Shown: positions 26,576-35,704 of the stretch, piece by piece
How the letters are laid out: each line of letters starts with the position of its first letter
Position numbering within the stretch: position 1 is the stretch's first letter
Assembly (NCBI RefSeq): GCF_042738955.1
Contig: NZ_JBHYHC010000051.1
Location: 1 to 64,000 of the forward strand
Source: Umezawaea sp042738955
GTDB taxonomy: Bacteria; Actinomycetota; Actinomycetes; Mycobacteriales; Pseudonocardiaceae
Reading direction: 5' to 3'
DNA length: 64,000 nt
Program-made: the position numbers and the translations under genes
The notes under the pieces: generated by a model
Seen by the model: the letters and a program-made list of their open reading frames with translations, nothing else
Told to the model about the DNA's origin: nothing
The model's database searches: none

Positions 26576-27399
26576 CCACGCTGGACCTGGAAGACGCCCG
26601 CCGGGCGATCGCGCTGGCGCTCGCGGAGGACCTCCGCTACGGCCCGGACGCGACGACGGAGGCGACCGTGCCCGCCGACGCGGTGGCGGTCGCCGAGCTG
26701 ACCCCGCGCGCGGCGGGCGTGCTGGCCGGGGTCCCGGTGGCGCTGGAGGTGTTCGGCTCCGGCGTGGAAGTTCTGTCGCACAAGCAGGACGGGGAGAAGG
26801 CCGTGCCCGGCGAGCCCGCGCTGGTCGTGCGCGGCAGGGTGCGCGACCTGCTCACCGCCGAGCGCACGGCGTTGAACTTCCTCACGCACCTGTCCGGCAT
26901 CGCGACCGCCACGGCGGCGTGGGTCGACGCGGTGGCGGGCACGAAGGCCCGCATCCGCGACTCCCGCAAGACGTTGCCCGGCCTGCGTTTGCTGGAGAAG
27001 TACGCGGTCCGCTGCGGCGGCGGGGTCAACCACCGCATGGGTCTCGGCGACGCCGTCCTGATCAAGGACAACCACGTCGTCGCGGCGGGGTCGGTGAAGG
27101 CCGCCATGGCGGCGGTCCGCGCCCACGCCCCCGACCTGTTCTGCGAGGTCGAGGTGGACAGCCTCGACCAGCTCGACGAGGCCGTCGCCGAGGGCGCGGA
27201 ACTGGTGCTGCTGGACAACTTCACGCCCGAGATGTGCGTCGAGGCCGTCCGCCGGGCGGGCGGGGTCCCGCTGGAGGCGTCCGGCGGGCTCACGCTGGCC
27301 GTCGCGAGGGCGTACGCCGAGACCGGCGTCGACTACCTCGCCGTCGGCGGGCTGACGCACTCCTCGCCCGCGCTGGACCTGGGCATGGACCTGCGCTAG
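26572..27399 (+). CDS. nadC: nicotinate-nucleotide pyrophosphorylase
   Basis: A 275-residue quinolinate phosphoribosyltransferase making nicotinate mononucleotide from quinolinate and PRPP. Diagnostic blocks are ERTALNFLTHLSGIAT, DSRKTLPGLRLLEKYAVRCGGGVNHR and LIKDNHV, followed by EASGGLTL. It completes the de novo NAD operon. The stop overlaps by three bases that of the convergent gene at 27396. Confidence 0.96.
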   Translation: MTTLDLEDARRAIALALAEDLRYGPDATTEATVPADAVAVAELTPRAAGVLAGVPVALEVFGSGVEVLSHKQDGEKAVPGEPALVVRGRVRDLLTAERTALNFLTHLSGIATATAAWVDAVAGTKARIRDSRKTLPGLRLLEKYAVRCGGGVNHRMGLGDAVLIKDNHVVAAGSVKAAMAAVRAHAPDLFCEVEVDSLDQLDEAVAEGAELVLLDNFTPEMCVEAVRRAGGVPLEASGGLTLAVARAYAETGVDYLAVGGLTHSSPALDLGMDLR

Positions 27400-27971
27400 A
27401 GCGGGCTCGTCGCGAACGGGCGCAGGTACGGGAGCTGCGGCAGGCGTTCCGCGCCGTAGAGGAAGCGGGCGAGCAGCACGGTCAGCCACGGCGCGCTGAA
27501 CCCGGCCAGGCACAGGGGTTCCGCGGCGGCGAAGTTCAGGAAGCACACTGCCCGCGGCGGGTCGGCGGTGAACTCCACGACGCTGTCGTGGTCGAAGGAG
27601 AGCCACCGGCCCGCCGCGAAGCACAGCGTGCGCCGGTCCGTCACGACCGTGCGCGCCGCGCAGTGCTCGCGCCACTGCGGGGCCGCCAGCTGCTCGGCCC
27701 GGTTCCTCGCCATCGAGTTGCCGACGGCGTTCGCGGCCAGTCCCGCGGCGACGAACAGCGGCGAGCCGAAGAAGAAGCCGCTGTTCGTCTCGTAGCCGAC
27801 GTCCATGGCGTAGAACCGCGAGTACGTCAGTGTCACGTCGGAGTACGACGTCTCACCCGGTGCGAGGCGCACGGGCGTGAAGACCGGCTGTGGCTCGCCG
27901 CCCGCCGACAGGTGCCGGTACAGGTGGGTGGCCGCGCCCCACGCCTGGTACCACTCAGCCGAGTTCGTCAT
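27396..27971 (-). CDS. conserved protein of unknown function
   Basis: A 191-residue protein I do not recognise. It has no clear signal peptide. A glycine/alanine-rich hydrophobic stretch in the middle (GFFFGSPLFVAAGLAANAVG) could be one membrane segment. The second half has a PH-like beta pattern (ARTVVTDRRTLCFAAGRWLSFDHDSVVEF), recalling bacterial domains that occur with membrane anchors. It is convergent with nadC and lies 72 bases before the nitrilase gene in the same orientation. Confidence 0.6.
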   Translation of the reverse strand: MTNSAEWYQAWGAATHLYRHLSAGGEPQPVFTPVRLAPGETSYSDVTLTYSRFYAMDVGYETNSGFFFGSPLFVAAGLAANAVGNSMARNRAEQLAAPQWREHCAARTVVTDRRTLCFAAGRWLSFDHDSVVEFTADPPRAVCFLNFAAAEPLCLAGFSAPWLTVLLARFLYGAERLPQLPYLRPFATSPL

Positions 27972-28043
27972 GCCCGTGCCCCATGCGCTGAGAAGATCAT
28001 CCGGACGGTCTCCGCGGTCCGCAAACGTGCGGAAACCTCCCGG

Positions 28044-28823
28044 TCAGAGCCGCCGGTTCGCCAGCACCGGCAACGTCCGCCGAGCGCTCTCCACGGCCTC
28101 CGCGTCGATCTCCACCACCAGCAGGTCCGGTTGCGCCCCAAGGCTTCCCACGACGTTGCCCAACGGGTCCGCGACCGTGCTGTGCCCGACGCCGGTGGGC
28201 GCGGACCCGAGGTCGACGCCCGGATCGGCCTGCCCGCACGCCAGCACCCACGAGGTGCAGTCCAGCGCCCGCGCCCGGACCAGCAGCTCCCACTGCTCGA
28301 CCTTCCCCGGCCCGGCGCCCCACGACGCCCCGAGCAGCACGGCGGACGCGCCCTGGTCCGCCAGCGCCCGGAACAGCTCGGGGAAGCGGATGTCGTAGCA
28401 GGTGGCGATGCCCAGCGTCAGCCCGTCGACCTCGATCGTCACCGGCTTCGCGCCCGGCGCGACCGTGCTCGACTCCTGGAACCCGAACGCGTCGAACAGG
28501 TGGATCTTGTCGTAGCCGAGGTGCACGTCCGCCCCCGTCACCAGCAGCGTGTTGGTCACCCGGCCGTCCGCGGTGGGCGTGAACATGCCCGCGACGACGA
28601 CCACGCCGTGCTCCACGGCGATGGCGCGCACGGCCGTCGCCCACGGGCCGTCCAACGGCTCGGCGATCGGCTTGAGGGACACCCCGAACCGGCACTGGGT
28701 CGCCTCGGGGAAGAGGACGACCCTGGCGCCGTCGGCGGCGGCGCGGCGGACCCCGTCGCGCACCAGGTCGAGGTTCTCCGCGGGGTCGGTGGTCGAGCTG
28801 ATCTGGCTGAGCGCGATGCGCAC
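28044..28823 (-). CDS. carbon-nitrogen hydrolase (nitrilase superfamily amidase)
   Basis: A 259-residue amidase with the intact catalytic triad: Glu in VVLFPEATQ, Lys in LGYDKIHLFD and Cys in GIATCYDIRFPE. The length and DAFGFQES segment resemble omega-amidase/deaminated-glutathione amidase relatives, but the substrate is open. GTG at 28823 follows GAGGAGG. It is divergent from a GntR regulator with a shared operator at 28841, and a second copy of the operator controls a transporter and a DUF2848 protein, so all four belong to one catabolic unit. Confidence 0.88.
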   Translation of the reverse strand: MRIALSQISSTTDPAENLDLVRDGVRRAAADGARVVLFPEATQCRFGVSLKPIAEPLDGPWATAVRAIAVEHGVVVVAGMFTPTADGRVTNTLLVTGADVHLGYDKIHLFDAFGFQESSTVAPGAKPVTIEVDGLTLGIATCYDIRFPELFRALADQGASAVLLGASWGAGPGKVEQWELLVRARALDCTSWVLACGQADPGVDLGSAPTGVGHSTVADPLGNVVGSLGAQPDLLVVEIDAEAVESARRTLPVLANRRL

Positions 28824-28840
28824 GGGGTGATCCTCCTCTG

Positions 28841-28857
28841 GTATACACACAGTATGC
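28841..28857. promoter_or_regulatory. GntR operator, copy 1
   Basis: GTATACA-CACA-GTATGC, identical outside the 4-base centre to the site at 30782. It covers the GntR start codon (28854) and lies 18 bases upstream of the nitrilase start, so binding would block both genes. Confidence 0.7.
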
Positions 28858-29483
28858 AGGTGTCCGGTCGCGACAAGGCGTACGAGTTCCTCAAGGACAC
28901 CATCCTGGCCGACCCCGAGATGCAGGGGCGGTTCATCAGCGAGCAGGACGTGGCCGACCGGATCGGCGTGTCCCGCACCCCCATCCGCGAGGCGCTGCTG
29001 CTGCTCGCCGCGGAGGACCTCGTGCAGCTCGTGCCGAAGAAGGGCGCTTACGTGGCCCCGATCTCCGGCCGCCAGGTCGCCGAGCTGATGGAGCTGCGCG
29101 GCGTGGTCGAGCGGTTCGCCGCCGAGCGCGTGCTGGCCGCCGGTACCGCGCCGATCAGGGCGATGCGCGAGGCGATCGAACGCCAGACGTCGTTGCGGGG
29201 CATGGCGGACGCGCGCGAGTTCATCGACGTCGACCGCCGGTTCCACGCCCTGCTGGTGGCCGCGACCGGCAACGAGCTGATGGGCAAGGTGTACGAGGGC
29301 CTGCGGGCACGGCAGGTGCGCGCGGGCGTCGTGGCGCTGTACCGCTCGGAGGGCAGGCAGGACGCGGTGCTGATGGAGCACGAGTCGATCGTGGCCGCGC
29401 TCGAGTCCGGGGACGTCGGCGCGGCCACGGCCGCCATCAGCGCTCACCTGGAGTCGACGCTCAAGGTGCTGCTCGGCGCCTGA
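28854..29483 (+). CDS. GntR-family (FCD-type) transcriptional regulator
   Basis: A 209-residue regulator with an N-terminal winged helix (SEQDVADRIGVSRTPIREAL, about residues 26-45, then the wing KKGAYVAPIS) and a helical FCD ligand domain with ELRGVVERFAAERV and DVDRRFHALLVAATGN, whose Asp/His residues usually bind a metal and a carboxylate effector. ATG at 28854 lies inside its own operator. The 3' end overlaps the convergent MFS gene by 40 bases. It should respond to a substrate or product of the nitrilase/DUF2848 pathway. Confidence 0.9.
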   Translation: MQVSGRDKAYEFLKDTILADPEMQGRFISEQDVADRIGVSRTPIREALLLLAAEDLVQLVPKKGAYVAPISGRQVAELMELRGVVERFAAERVLAAGTAPIRAMREAIERQTSLRGMADAREFIDVDRRFHALLVAATGNELMGKVYEGLRARQVRAGVVALYRSEGRQDAVLMEHESIVAALESGDVGAATAAISAHLESTLKVLLGA

Positions 29484-30766
29484 TCCTCTTCGGGATCGCG
29501 CCCGAGGTAGAGGCCGATCAGCGTGACCACGCAGGCGATCGTCACGTAGGCCGCGACCAGCACCCAGGTCTTGAACGACGCCAGCAGCGCGGTGAACACC
29601 AAAGGCGCGACGGCCCCGCCGATCACGCCCGCGAGGGTGTAGGCGAGCGAGCTGCCGGTGTAGCGCAGCCGGGGCGTGAACTGCTCGGAGATGAACGCCG
29701 CCTGCGGGCCGTACATGAACGCGTGGAACGCGAGCCCGACCACGATGCCCAGCACCAGGTACAGCCGCGACCCGGTGTCGATCAGCGGGAAGAACACGAA
29801 CGGCCACACCGCGCCGCACAGGGCCGCGCCCGCGTAGAGGACCCGGCGGTTCACCCGGTCCGACAGCCACCCGGCCAGCGGCATCAGGACGAGCTGGCAC
29901 GCCGAGGCGATCAGCACGGCGGTGAGGCCGGCGTTGCGCGGCAGGCCGAGCTGCGTGGTGATGTAGGTCAGGACGAACACGGTGAACAGGGCGTAGAGCA
30001 CGTCCGGGCCCACGCGGCACAGGACGGCGGCCACCAGCGGGCGGCGCTGGGTGCGGAACACCTCGCTGATCGGCGCGGTCGGCCGGTCGCCGCTCTCCTG
30101 GATCGCCTTGAACACCGGCGTCTCCTCCAGCTTCAGCCGGATCCACAGGCCGAACGCCACGAGCACCGCGGACAGCAGGAACGCGACCCGCCAGCCCCAC
30201 GACAGGAACTGCTCGTCGGTGAGCAGCGCGCCCAGCAGCGCCAGGACGCCGTTCGCCATCAGGTTTCCCGCGGGCGGCCCGATCTGCGCGGCCGACGCCC
30301 AGAAGCCGCGCTGCTTGGGATCGCCGTACTCGCTGGACAGCAGCACGGCCCCGCCCCACTCGCCGCCGAGGCCGACGCCCTGCGCGAAGCGCAGCACCAC
30401 CAGCAGCACGCCCGCGAGGCCGCCGATGGCCGCGTGCGTGGGCAGCAGGCCGATCAGCATCGTGGCGAAACCGGTGATCAGCAGGGTCGTCACGAGCACG
30501 CGCTTGCGGCCCAGCGTGTCGCCGAGCCTGCCGAACAGGAACCCGCCCAGCGGTCGGGACAGGTACCCGACGGCGTAGGTGGAGAACGCCAGCAGGGTCG
30601 CGGTCAGCGGTTCGGAGCTGGGGAAGAACAGCGGGCCGAGCACCACGGCGGCGGCCACGTTGTAGATCGCGAAGTCGTACCACTCCAGCGCGGTGCCGGA
30701 GAGCGACGCGGCGAACGCGCGGATCAATGCGGGCCTGCCCACGGCGGTGGTCTGAGTCGACGGCAT
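29444..30766 (-). CDS. MFS transporter, metabolite:H+ symporter (MHS) type
   Basis: A 440-residue permease with twelve helices. FGRLGDTLGRKRVLVTTLL is the MFS loop; SGTALEWYDFAIYN at the N-terminus and QGVGLGGEWGGAVLLSSEY are marks of the MHS subfamily that imports organic acids and osmolytes. ATG at 30766 gives a normal start. Its promoter region shares a GntR operator (30782) with the divergent DUF2848 gene, so it likely imports the pathway substrate. Confidence 0.9.
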   Translation of the reverse strand: MPSTQTTAVGRPALIRAFAASLSGTALEWYDFAIYNVAAAVVLGPLFFPSSEPLTATLLAFSTYAVGYLSRPLGGFLFGRLGDTLGRKRVLVTTLLITGFATMLIGLLPTHAAIGGLAGVLLVVLRFAQGVGLGGEWGGAVLLSSEYGDPKQRGFWASAAQIGPPAGNLMANGVLALLGALLTDEQFLSWGWRVAFLLSAVLVAFGLWIRLKLEETPVFKAIQESGDRPTAPISEVFRTQRRPLVAAVLCRVGPDVLYALFTVFVLTYITTQLGLPRNAGLTAVLIASACQLVLMPLAGWLSDRVNRRVLYAGAALCGAVWPFVFFPLIDTGSRLYLVLGIVVGLAFHAFMYGPQAAFISEQFTPRLRYTGSSLAYTLAGVIGGAVAPLVFTALLASFKTWVLVAAYVTIACVVTLIGLYLGRDPEEDQAPSSTLSVDSR

Positions 30767-30781
30767 CGTGTAATACTGCCT

Positions 30782-30798
30782 GTATACAACTCGTATGC
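30782..30798. promoter_or_regulatory. GntR operator, copy 2
   Basis: GTATACA-ACTC-GTATGC in the 44-base divergent spacer between the MFS (start 30766) and DUF2848 (start 30811) genes. Thirteen bases match the copy at 28841 at identical spacing. Confidence 0.7.
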
Positions 30799-30810
30799 GC
30801 AAGGAGCGGC

Positions 30811-31482
30811 ATGGCAGATCTGCGATTCGACCTCCCCGACGGCAGCACCGTCGCGGTGACCGTCACGACCCTGCTCAACGGCGGCTACGCGGGCCGCAGC
30901 CAGGACGACGTGGCCGCCCACGTGCGGGAACTCGCCGAACTGGGCGTTCCCGCGCCGAGCGAGACCCCGAGCCTCTACCCGGTCGCGCCCTACCTCGCGC
31001 AGCAGACCGACGAGGTGCCCGCGCAGCACGACCGGACCTCCGGCGAGGCCGAGTGGGCGCTGGTCGTGACCGACGACGACGTGCTCCTCACCGTCGCCTG
31101 CGACCACACCGACCGGGCGCTGGAGGTGCACGGCGTGGCGTGGAGCAAGCAGGCCGGGCCCGACGTGCTCGGGCGGAAGGCGTGGCGGCTCGCGGACGTG
31201 GCCGACCGGATCGACCAGGTCGAGCTGACCGCGTGGGCCGACGGCGTGGAGATCCAGGTCGGCACGCTCGCCGAACTGCTCGCGCCCGCCTACTGGCTCG
31301 ACGTGCTGCGGGCCCGTGACCTGCTCCGGCCCGGCACGGTGCTGCTCTCCGGCACCATCCCGATGCGCGAGGGCGTGAACCAGTTCGCGCGGGAGTGGCG
31401 GGTGGCGCTGTGCGACCCCGCGACCGGCGACACCATCGAGTGCGCCTACGCCGTGCGCCCACTGCCGGTGGCGATCGGCTGA
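30811..31482 (+). CDS. DUF2848 family protein (fumarylacetoacetase-like fold)
   Basis: A 223-residue protein of the DUF2848 family, thought to share the fumarylacetoacetate-hydrolase fold. GWAL-type segments EWALVVTDDDVLLTVACDHTDR and the terminal GTVLLSGTIPMREG are the recognisable parts. AAGGAG precedes the ATG by 4-5 bases. It shares an operator with the MFS transporter and the nitrilase, so a hydrolase or decarboxylase step after import is likely. Substrate unknown. Confidence 0.8.
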   Translation: MADLRFDLPDGSTVAVTVTTLLNGGYAGRSQDDVAAHVRELAELGVPAPSETPSLYPVAPYLAQQTDEVPAQHDRTSGEAEWALVVTDDDVLLTVACDHTDRALEVHGVAWSKQAGPDVLGRKAWRLADVADRIDQVELTAWADGVEIQVGTLAELLAPAYWLDVLRARDLLRPGTVLLSGTIPMREGVNQFAREWRVALCDPATGDTIECAYAVRPLPVAIG

Positions 31483-31516
31483 CGGCGGCGGAGCGCACGC
31501 ACTAGGGTCGGGTGTC

Positions 31517-33091
31517 GTGCGCTTCCTGTTGCCCCCCGTCCTGCTCGTGGCCGCCGTCGCCGCCTCCGCGTGCACCGGCACGACCACGCCCAGCGCGGAA
31601 GGCACGAAGGACAACAGCTCGATCGTGCTCGCCGACGCCACCGAGCCCGCGACGCTCAACCCGTTGCTGGGCTACGGCTCCGAGGGCGTCTCCAAGATCT
31701 TCGACGGGCTGGTGGAGCACCGCGCGGACCGCACGCTGCGGCCGCAGCTCGCCGCCGAGGCCCCCCGGCCCGCCGCGGACGGCCTGTCCTGGACGGTGAA
31801 GCTGCGCACCGACGTGAAGTTCACCGACGGCACCACCTTCGGCGCGGAGGACGTCGTGGCGACCTACCGGGCGCTGCTCGACCCGGCCTCCGGGGCGACG
31901 GTGCGGTCGAAGTTCGCGATGCTCACCGGCGTCGAGCAGCTGGACGCGCAGGACGTCCGGTTCACGCTGTCGAAGCCCTACGCGCCGTTCCCGGACCTGC
32001 TCGTCCTCGGCATCCTGCCCAGCGAGGCGCTGGCCGCCGGGGGACCGCTGGCGACCAGCCCGGTCAACACCCGGCCCGTCGGCACCGGCCCGTACCGGCT
32101 GACCGAGTGGACCAAGGGCGACAAGATGGTCCTGGAGGCGAACCCCGAGCACCTGGAGGGCGCACCCAAGATCAAGAAGGTCACGGTGGTGTTCGTCCCG
32201 GACGACAACACCAGGGCGCAGCGGATGGAGAAGGGCGAGCTGGACGGCACCGACCTGCCGCCGCGGCTGGCCGCGAAGTTCGCCCAGACCACCGGGATGC
32301 GCGTGCTCGACCACAGCACCGCCGACCTGCGCGCCATCACGCTGCCCACGGCCAACCCGGTCACCGGCGACCCGGCCATGCGGCTCGCGCTCAACTCCGC
32401 CGTCAACCGGCAGGGGATGATCGACACCCTGCTCGCGGGCAAGGGCACGGCCGCGAGCACCCCCGTGCCCGCCGCGCTGCCCGAGTTCGTCGACCCGGAC
32501 GCGACGTTCCGCTACGACAAGGCGCAGGCCGACTTCCTGCTCGACCAGGCCGGGTGGGTCAAGGGCGCGGACGGGCTGCGGGCCCGCAACGGCGTGACCG
32601 CCTCGTTCACCCTCATGTACCCGACCGGCGACGTGGTCCGCAGCGACCTGGCGACCGCGTTCGCCGCCGACGCCAGGGCCGTCGGCGTCGACGTGCAGCT
32701 CGCCGGGCTCAGCCGCGAGGCCATCGTGCCGCGGCTGGCCAAGGACGCCGTCCTCGGCGGCGAGGGTGACCCGTTCGACCCCGACCAGGCGCTGTACGGG
32801 ATGTTGCACACCGGCGCGGCCGCCAACCCCGCCGGCTACTCGAACCCCGAGGTGGACGCGGCACTGGACGCGGGCCGCACGCTGCTCGACCCGGCCCAGC
32901 GCGCGGCCGCGTACGTGCAGTTCCAGCGCGCGTACCTCGCCGCGCCCGGCCTGGTGACCCTCGCCTTCGTCTCGCACACCTACGTGGTGCGGGAGAACTG
33001 GACCGGCTACCAGCAGGTGGTCGACCCGTCCGTCCACGGCGGCCTGTCGTGGGGCCCGTGGTGGAACCTCCAGAAGTGGACGCCGAAGTGA
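31517..33091 (+). CDS. ABC transporter substrate-binding lipoprotein (SBP family 5)
   Basis: A 524-residue exported binding protein of the peptide/nickel/opine family. The lipoprotein signal ends in the lipobox AASAC (Cys19). Family blocks include ATLNPLLGYGSEGVSKIFDGL, LRTDVKFTDGTTFGAEDVVATY, VGTGPYRLTEW and ALNSAVNRQGMI. GTG at 31517 lies eight bases after TAGGGT, a possible leaderless start. No permease or ATPase genes are in this window, so it must work with components elsewhere. It overlaps the next gene by GTGA. Confidence 0.9.
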   Translation: MRFLLPPVLLVAAVAASACTGTTTPSAEGTKDNSSIVLADATEPATLNPLLGYGSEGVSKIFDGLVEHRADRTLRPQLAAEAPRPAADGLSWTVKLRTDVKFTDGTTFGAEDVVATYRALLDPASGATVRSKFAMLTGVEQLDAQDVRFTLSKPYAPFPDLLVLGILPSEALAAGGPLATSPVNTRPVGTGPYRLTEWTKGDKMVLEANPEHLEGAPKIKKVTVVFVPDDNTRAQRMEKGELDGTDLPPRLAAKFAQTTGMRVLDHSTADLRAITLPTANPVTGDPAMRLALNSAVNRQGMIDTLLAGKGTAASTPVPAALPEFVDPDATFRYDKAQADFLLDQAGWVKGADGLRARNGVTASFTLMYPTGDVVRSDLATAFAADARAVGVDVQLAGLSREAIVPRLAKDAVLGGEGDPFDPDQALYGMLHTGAAANPAGYSNPEVDAALDAGRTLLDPAQRAAAYVQFQRAYLAAPGLVTLAFVSHTYVVRENWTGYQQVVDPSVHGGLSWGPWWNLQKWTPK

Positions 33092-34281
33092 CCAGCGGTG
33101 ATCGGACGCAGTTCTCGATCGACATCCATCGAGACACCCCCGCCGCGCTCGACCAGGTGTTCCTGGACAGCGCGGGCTCCTCGCTCCCGCCGACGCCGGT
33201 GCTGGACGTCCAGCTCGACCACCTGCGCCGCGAGGCCGAGGTCGGCGGGTACCGGGCCGCGGCCGAACGCGCCGACGACTTGGAGGCGGGCTACGGCGTG
33301 CTGGCCGAGCTGCTCGGCGCGGACGCCGACGAGATCGCGTTCAGCGACAGCGCGACCCGGTCGTGGCTGGGCGCGTTCGACGCCGTGCCGCTCGCCGAGG
33401 GCGACCGGGTGCTGATCACCGAGGTCGAGTACGCGGGCAACGCCGTGCCGCTGCTGCGGCGCGCGGAGGAGACCGGCGCGACGATCGAGACCGTGCCGTC
33501 CGACGCGCACGGGCAGGTCGACGTGGCCGCGCTGCGCGAGCTGCTGGACGAGCGGGTCAGGCTGGTGTCGGTGGTGCACGTGCCGACCAACGGCGGGCTG
33601 GTGAACCCGGTCGCCGAGATCGCCGCCGCCGCGCACGAGGTGGGCGCGCTGGTGCTGCTGGACGCCTGCCAGTCGATCGGCCAGTTCCCCGTGGGGCTGC
33701 GCGACCTGGGCGTCGACATGCTGTCCGGCACCGGCCGCAAGTGGCTGCGCGGGCCCCGCGGCACCGGTGTGCTGGCCGTGCGCCGCGAGGTGCTGCCGCT
33801 GCTGCGGCCGAGGCTGGTCGACCTGCGCAGCGGCGAGTGGACGTCGCCGACGACCTACGCGCTGCGCGAGGACGCGCGGGTGTTCGAGCTGTGGGAGTCC
33901 TCGGTCGCCGCCAGGCTCGGGCTGGTCGAGGCCGCCCGGTACGCGCTCGGCGTCGGACTGGACACCATCGCGGCCGAGGTCGGCGACCGCGCCAAGCGCT
34001 TGCGCGCCGGTCTCGCGGACCTGCCCGGCGTCCGGGTCCGCGACCTGGGCGAGCGGCAGTGCGGCCTGGTCACGTTCACCGTCGACGGGGTCGCCGCCCC
34101 CGAGGTGCGGGACCGGCTGGCCGAGGTGGGCGTGACCGTGACGGCCAGCTTCGTCAGCTCGACCAGGATCGACATGGCCAAGCGCGGGCTCGACGAAGTG
34201 GTGCGGGCGTCCCCGCACTACTTCGTCTCGCCCGAGCAGGTCGATCAGGCGGTCGCGGCCGTCAGCAGGATTGGCCGATGA
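33088..34281 (+). CDS. class V PLP aminotransferase
   Basis: A 397-residue PLP enzyme of the NifS/isopenicillin N epimerase-like fold. The PLP lysine is in SGTGRKWLRGPRGTG (about residue 230) and the upstream Asp/Gln in LLDACQSIGQFP. The N-terminus FLDSAGSSLPP is typical. It lacks an obvious desulfurase cysteine loop, so an epimerase, lyase or aminotransferase role is more likely. Start GTG at 33088 overlaps the binding-protein stop, linking it to uptake of its substrate. The end overlaps the convergent M14 gene by 20 bases. Confidence 0.85.
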   Translation: MTSGDRTQFSIDIHRDTPAALDQVFLDSAGSSLPPTPVLDVQLDHLRREAEVGGYRAAAERADDLEAGYGVLAELLGADADEIAFSDSATRSWLGAFDAVPLAEGDRVLITEVEYAGNAVPLLRRAEETGATIETVPSDAHGQVDVAALRELLDERVRLVSVVHVPTNGGLVNPVAEIAAAAHEVGALVLLDACQSIGQFPVGLRDLGVDMLSGTGRKWLRGPRGTGVLAVRREVLPLLRPRLVDLRSGEWTSPTTYALREDARVFELWESSVAARLGLVEAARYALGVGLDTIAAEVGDRAKRLRAGLADLPGVRVRDLGERQCGLVTFTVDGVAAPEVRDRLAEVGVTVTASFVSSTRIDMAKRGLDEVVRASPHYFVSPEQVDQAVAAVSRIGR

Positions 34282-35548
34282 CCCGCGGCACGCAGTCCGC
34301 GTAGCCGAGGAACAGGTCCACGGCGGTGTCGTTGCGGGTCACCTGCGCGGCGATGGCCGTGTCGCGCGGGTAGAAGCCGTTCAGGCCCGTGCCCGACTTC
34401 GGGTACATCTCGAAGGTGTAGCTCCAGATCTTGTGCGTGGCCCACATCCAGTCGTTGATGCCGCCGTCGGTGATGTACAGGTCGCTGGACTGCTGCGGCG
34501 TGTACCCGTTGCGGCTGGCCATCTGCCGCCCGAGCGTCGCGAAGGCGTTGGCCTGGTCGGCGTTGAGGCCGGTCGCGGTGTCGTTGTAGGTGTAGCCGTA
34601 GGGCCACAGGATCAGCTCGGAGTAGGTGTGCCAGTCGATGTGCGCCTTGATCTGCTGCACGCCCCCGACGACCCGCGAGTTCACGAAGTCGCGCACCCGC
34701 TGGGTCTCCGGCGCGGAGAACGCGCTCGGGCCGCGGTAGGTCTCGCTCGACCCGGTGCCGCTGGACCCGCCGCAGCAGCCCCACTGGTAGCCCCAGTTGC
34801 GGTTCGGGTCGGTGCCGGTGGACGTCGAGTTCGGCTGCCGGTTCTTCCGCCACCCGCGCAGCGTGCCCGCCGCGATGTCGTACTCCGCGCCGTCCGGGTT
34901 CACGCTCGGCACGACCCAGATCTCCCGGCTGTCCACCAGCGCCTTGATGGCGGTGTTGGTGGCGTAGCCGTCGGTCAGGCGCTGGATGATGTGCAGGCAC
35001 ATCTCGACGGTCAGGTGCTCGCGGGCGTGCTGGTTGCAGGTGAACAGCACCTCCGGCTTCGCCTGGTCGGCCGAGGGGTTGTTGCTGATCTTCAGCGCGT
35101 ACAGGGACCGGCCCTGGTAGGACGTGCCGATCGTCTGCAACCGCGCCAGCGTCGGGTGGTCGGCGACGGTCTGGTTCAGCTCGGCCGTCGTCTCGGCGTA
35201 GTTGTGGTAGCCGGTGTAGCCGGACGGGAAGTCCAGCGTGCCGATCTCGGCCTTGCCCAGCTGGGCGAGCTGCTCGTCGGCGTCGCCCTTCGACTTCACC
35301 GCGAGGCCGGTGGAGCGCAGGGCGCGCAGCTGCGACGGCTCGGCGATCACGGTCAGCTTGTCGCCGTCCATGCCGAGCACGTCGACACCGGTGCGGGCGA
35401 CCTTGGTGCGCGCCACCGCGTCGGCGGCGGTGACCTCGTAGACCGTGCGCTGGGAGTGCACGGGGGTGGTTTCGGCGGCCACCGGGGCCGCCGCGGCTAT
35501 CAGGGCCAGGCAGGCTAACGCGACAAGGCCACGTCGTTTCGCGAACAT
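34262..35548 (-). CDS. secreted M14 zinc carboxypeptidase
   Basis: A 428-residue exported metallocarboxypeptidase. A signal peptide (residues 1-25, ending APVAAETTP) precedes a propeptide-like region to about 110 and the catalytic domain. Zinc ligands are the His and Glu of NQHAREHLTVEM and the His of HIDWHTYSELILWPYG; the catalytic Glu is in YTFEMYPKSG, and DPNRNWGYQWG binds substrate. ATG at 35548. It probably trims C-terminal residues from peptides in the medium, complementing the M28 aminopeptidase. Confidence 0.92.
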   Translation of the reverse strand: MFAKRRGLVALACLALIAAAAPVAAETTPVHSQRTVYEVTAADAVARTKVARTGVDVLGMDGDKLTVIAEPSQLRALRSTGLAVKSKGDADEQLAQLGKAEIGTLDFPSGYTGYHNYAETTAELNQTVADHPTLARLQTIGTSYQGRSLYALKISNNPSADQAKPEVLFTCNQHAREHLTVEMCLHIIQRLTDGYATNTAIKALVDSREIWVVPSVNPDGAEYDIAAGTLRGWRKNRQPNSTSTGTDPNRNWGYQWGCCGGSSGTGSSETYRGPSAFSAPETQRVRDFVNSRVVGGVQQIKAHIDWHTYSELILWPYGYTYNDTATGLNADQANAFATLGRQMASRNGYTPQQSSDLYITDGGINDWMWATHKIWSYTFEMYPKSGTGLNGFYPRDTAIAAQVTRNDTAVDLFLGYADCVPRVIGQSC

Positions 35549-35670
35549 GGGCGTCTCTCCATCATCAGCAGGGGTTTGCGACGGAGTGGTGCTGTTCGAG
35601 GGTGGCGCGGTCCGGGTTGTCCAGATAGCGCCGTTTGCGGGGTACGCCCTGCTCCGCACCGGGCTGACAG

Positions 35671-35697
35671 TTGACACAATTCCGCTTCGCCTAGGCT
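35671..35697 (+). promoter_or_regulatory. hisD promoter
   Basis: TTGACA (35671-35676) and TAGGCT (35692-35697) with a 15-base spacer. Transcription would begin at or next to the ATG at 35705, giving a leaderless his mRNA. The short spacer makes the -10 choice uncertain. Confidence 0.55.
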
Positions 35698-35704
35698 GAG
35701 GGTC

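Noticed and set aside
33088..34281. Cysteine desulfurase (SufS) assignment
   Set aside because: No Suf or Isc genes are near, and the desulfurase cysteine loop is not evident.
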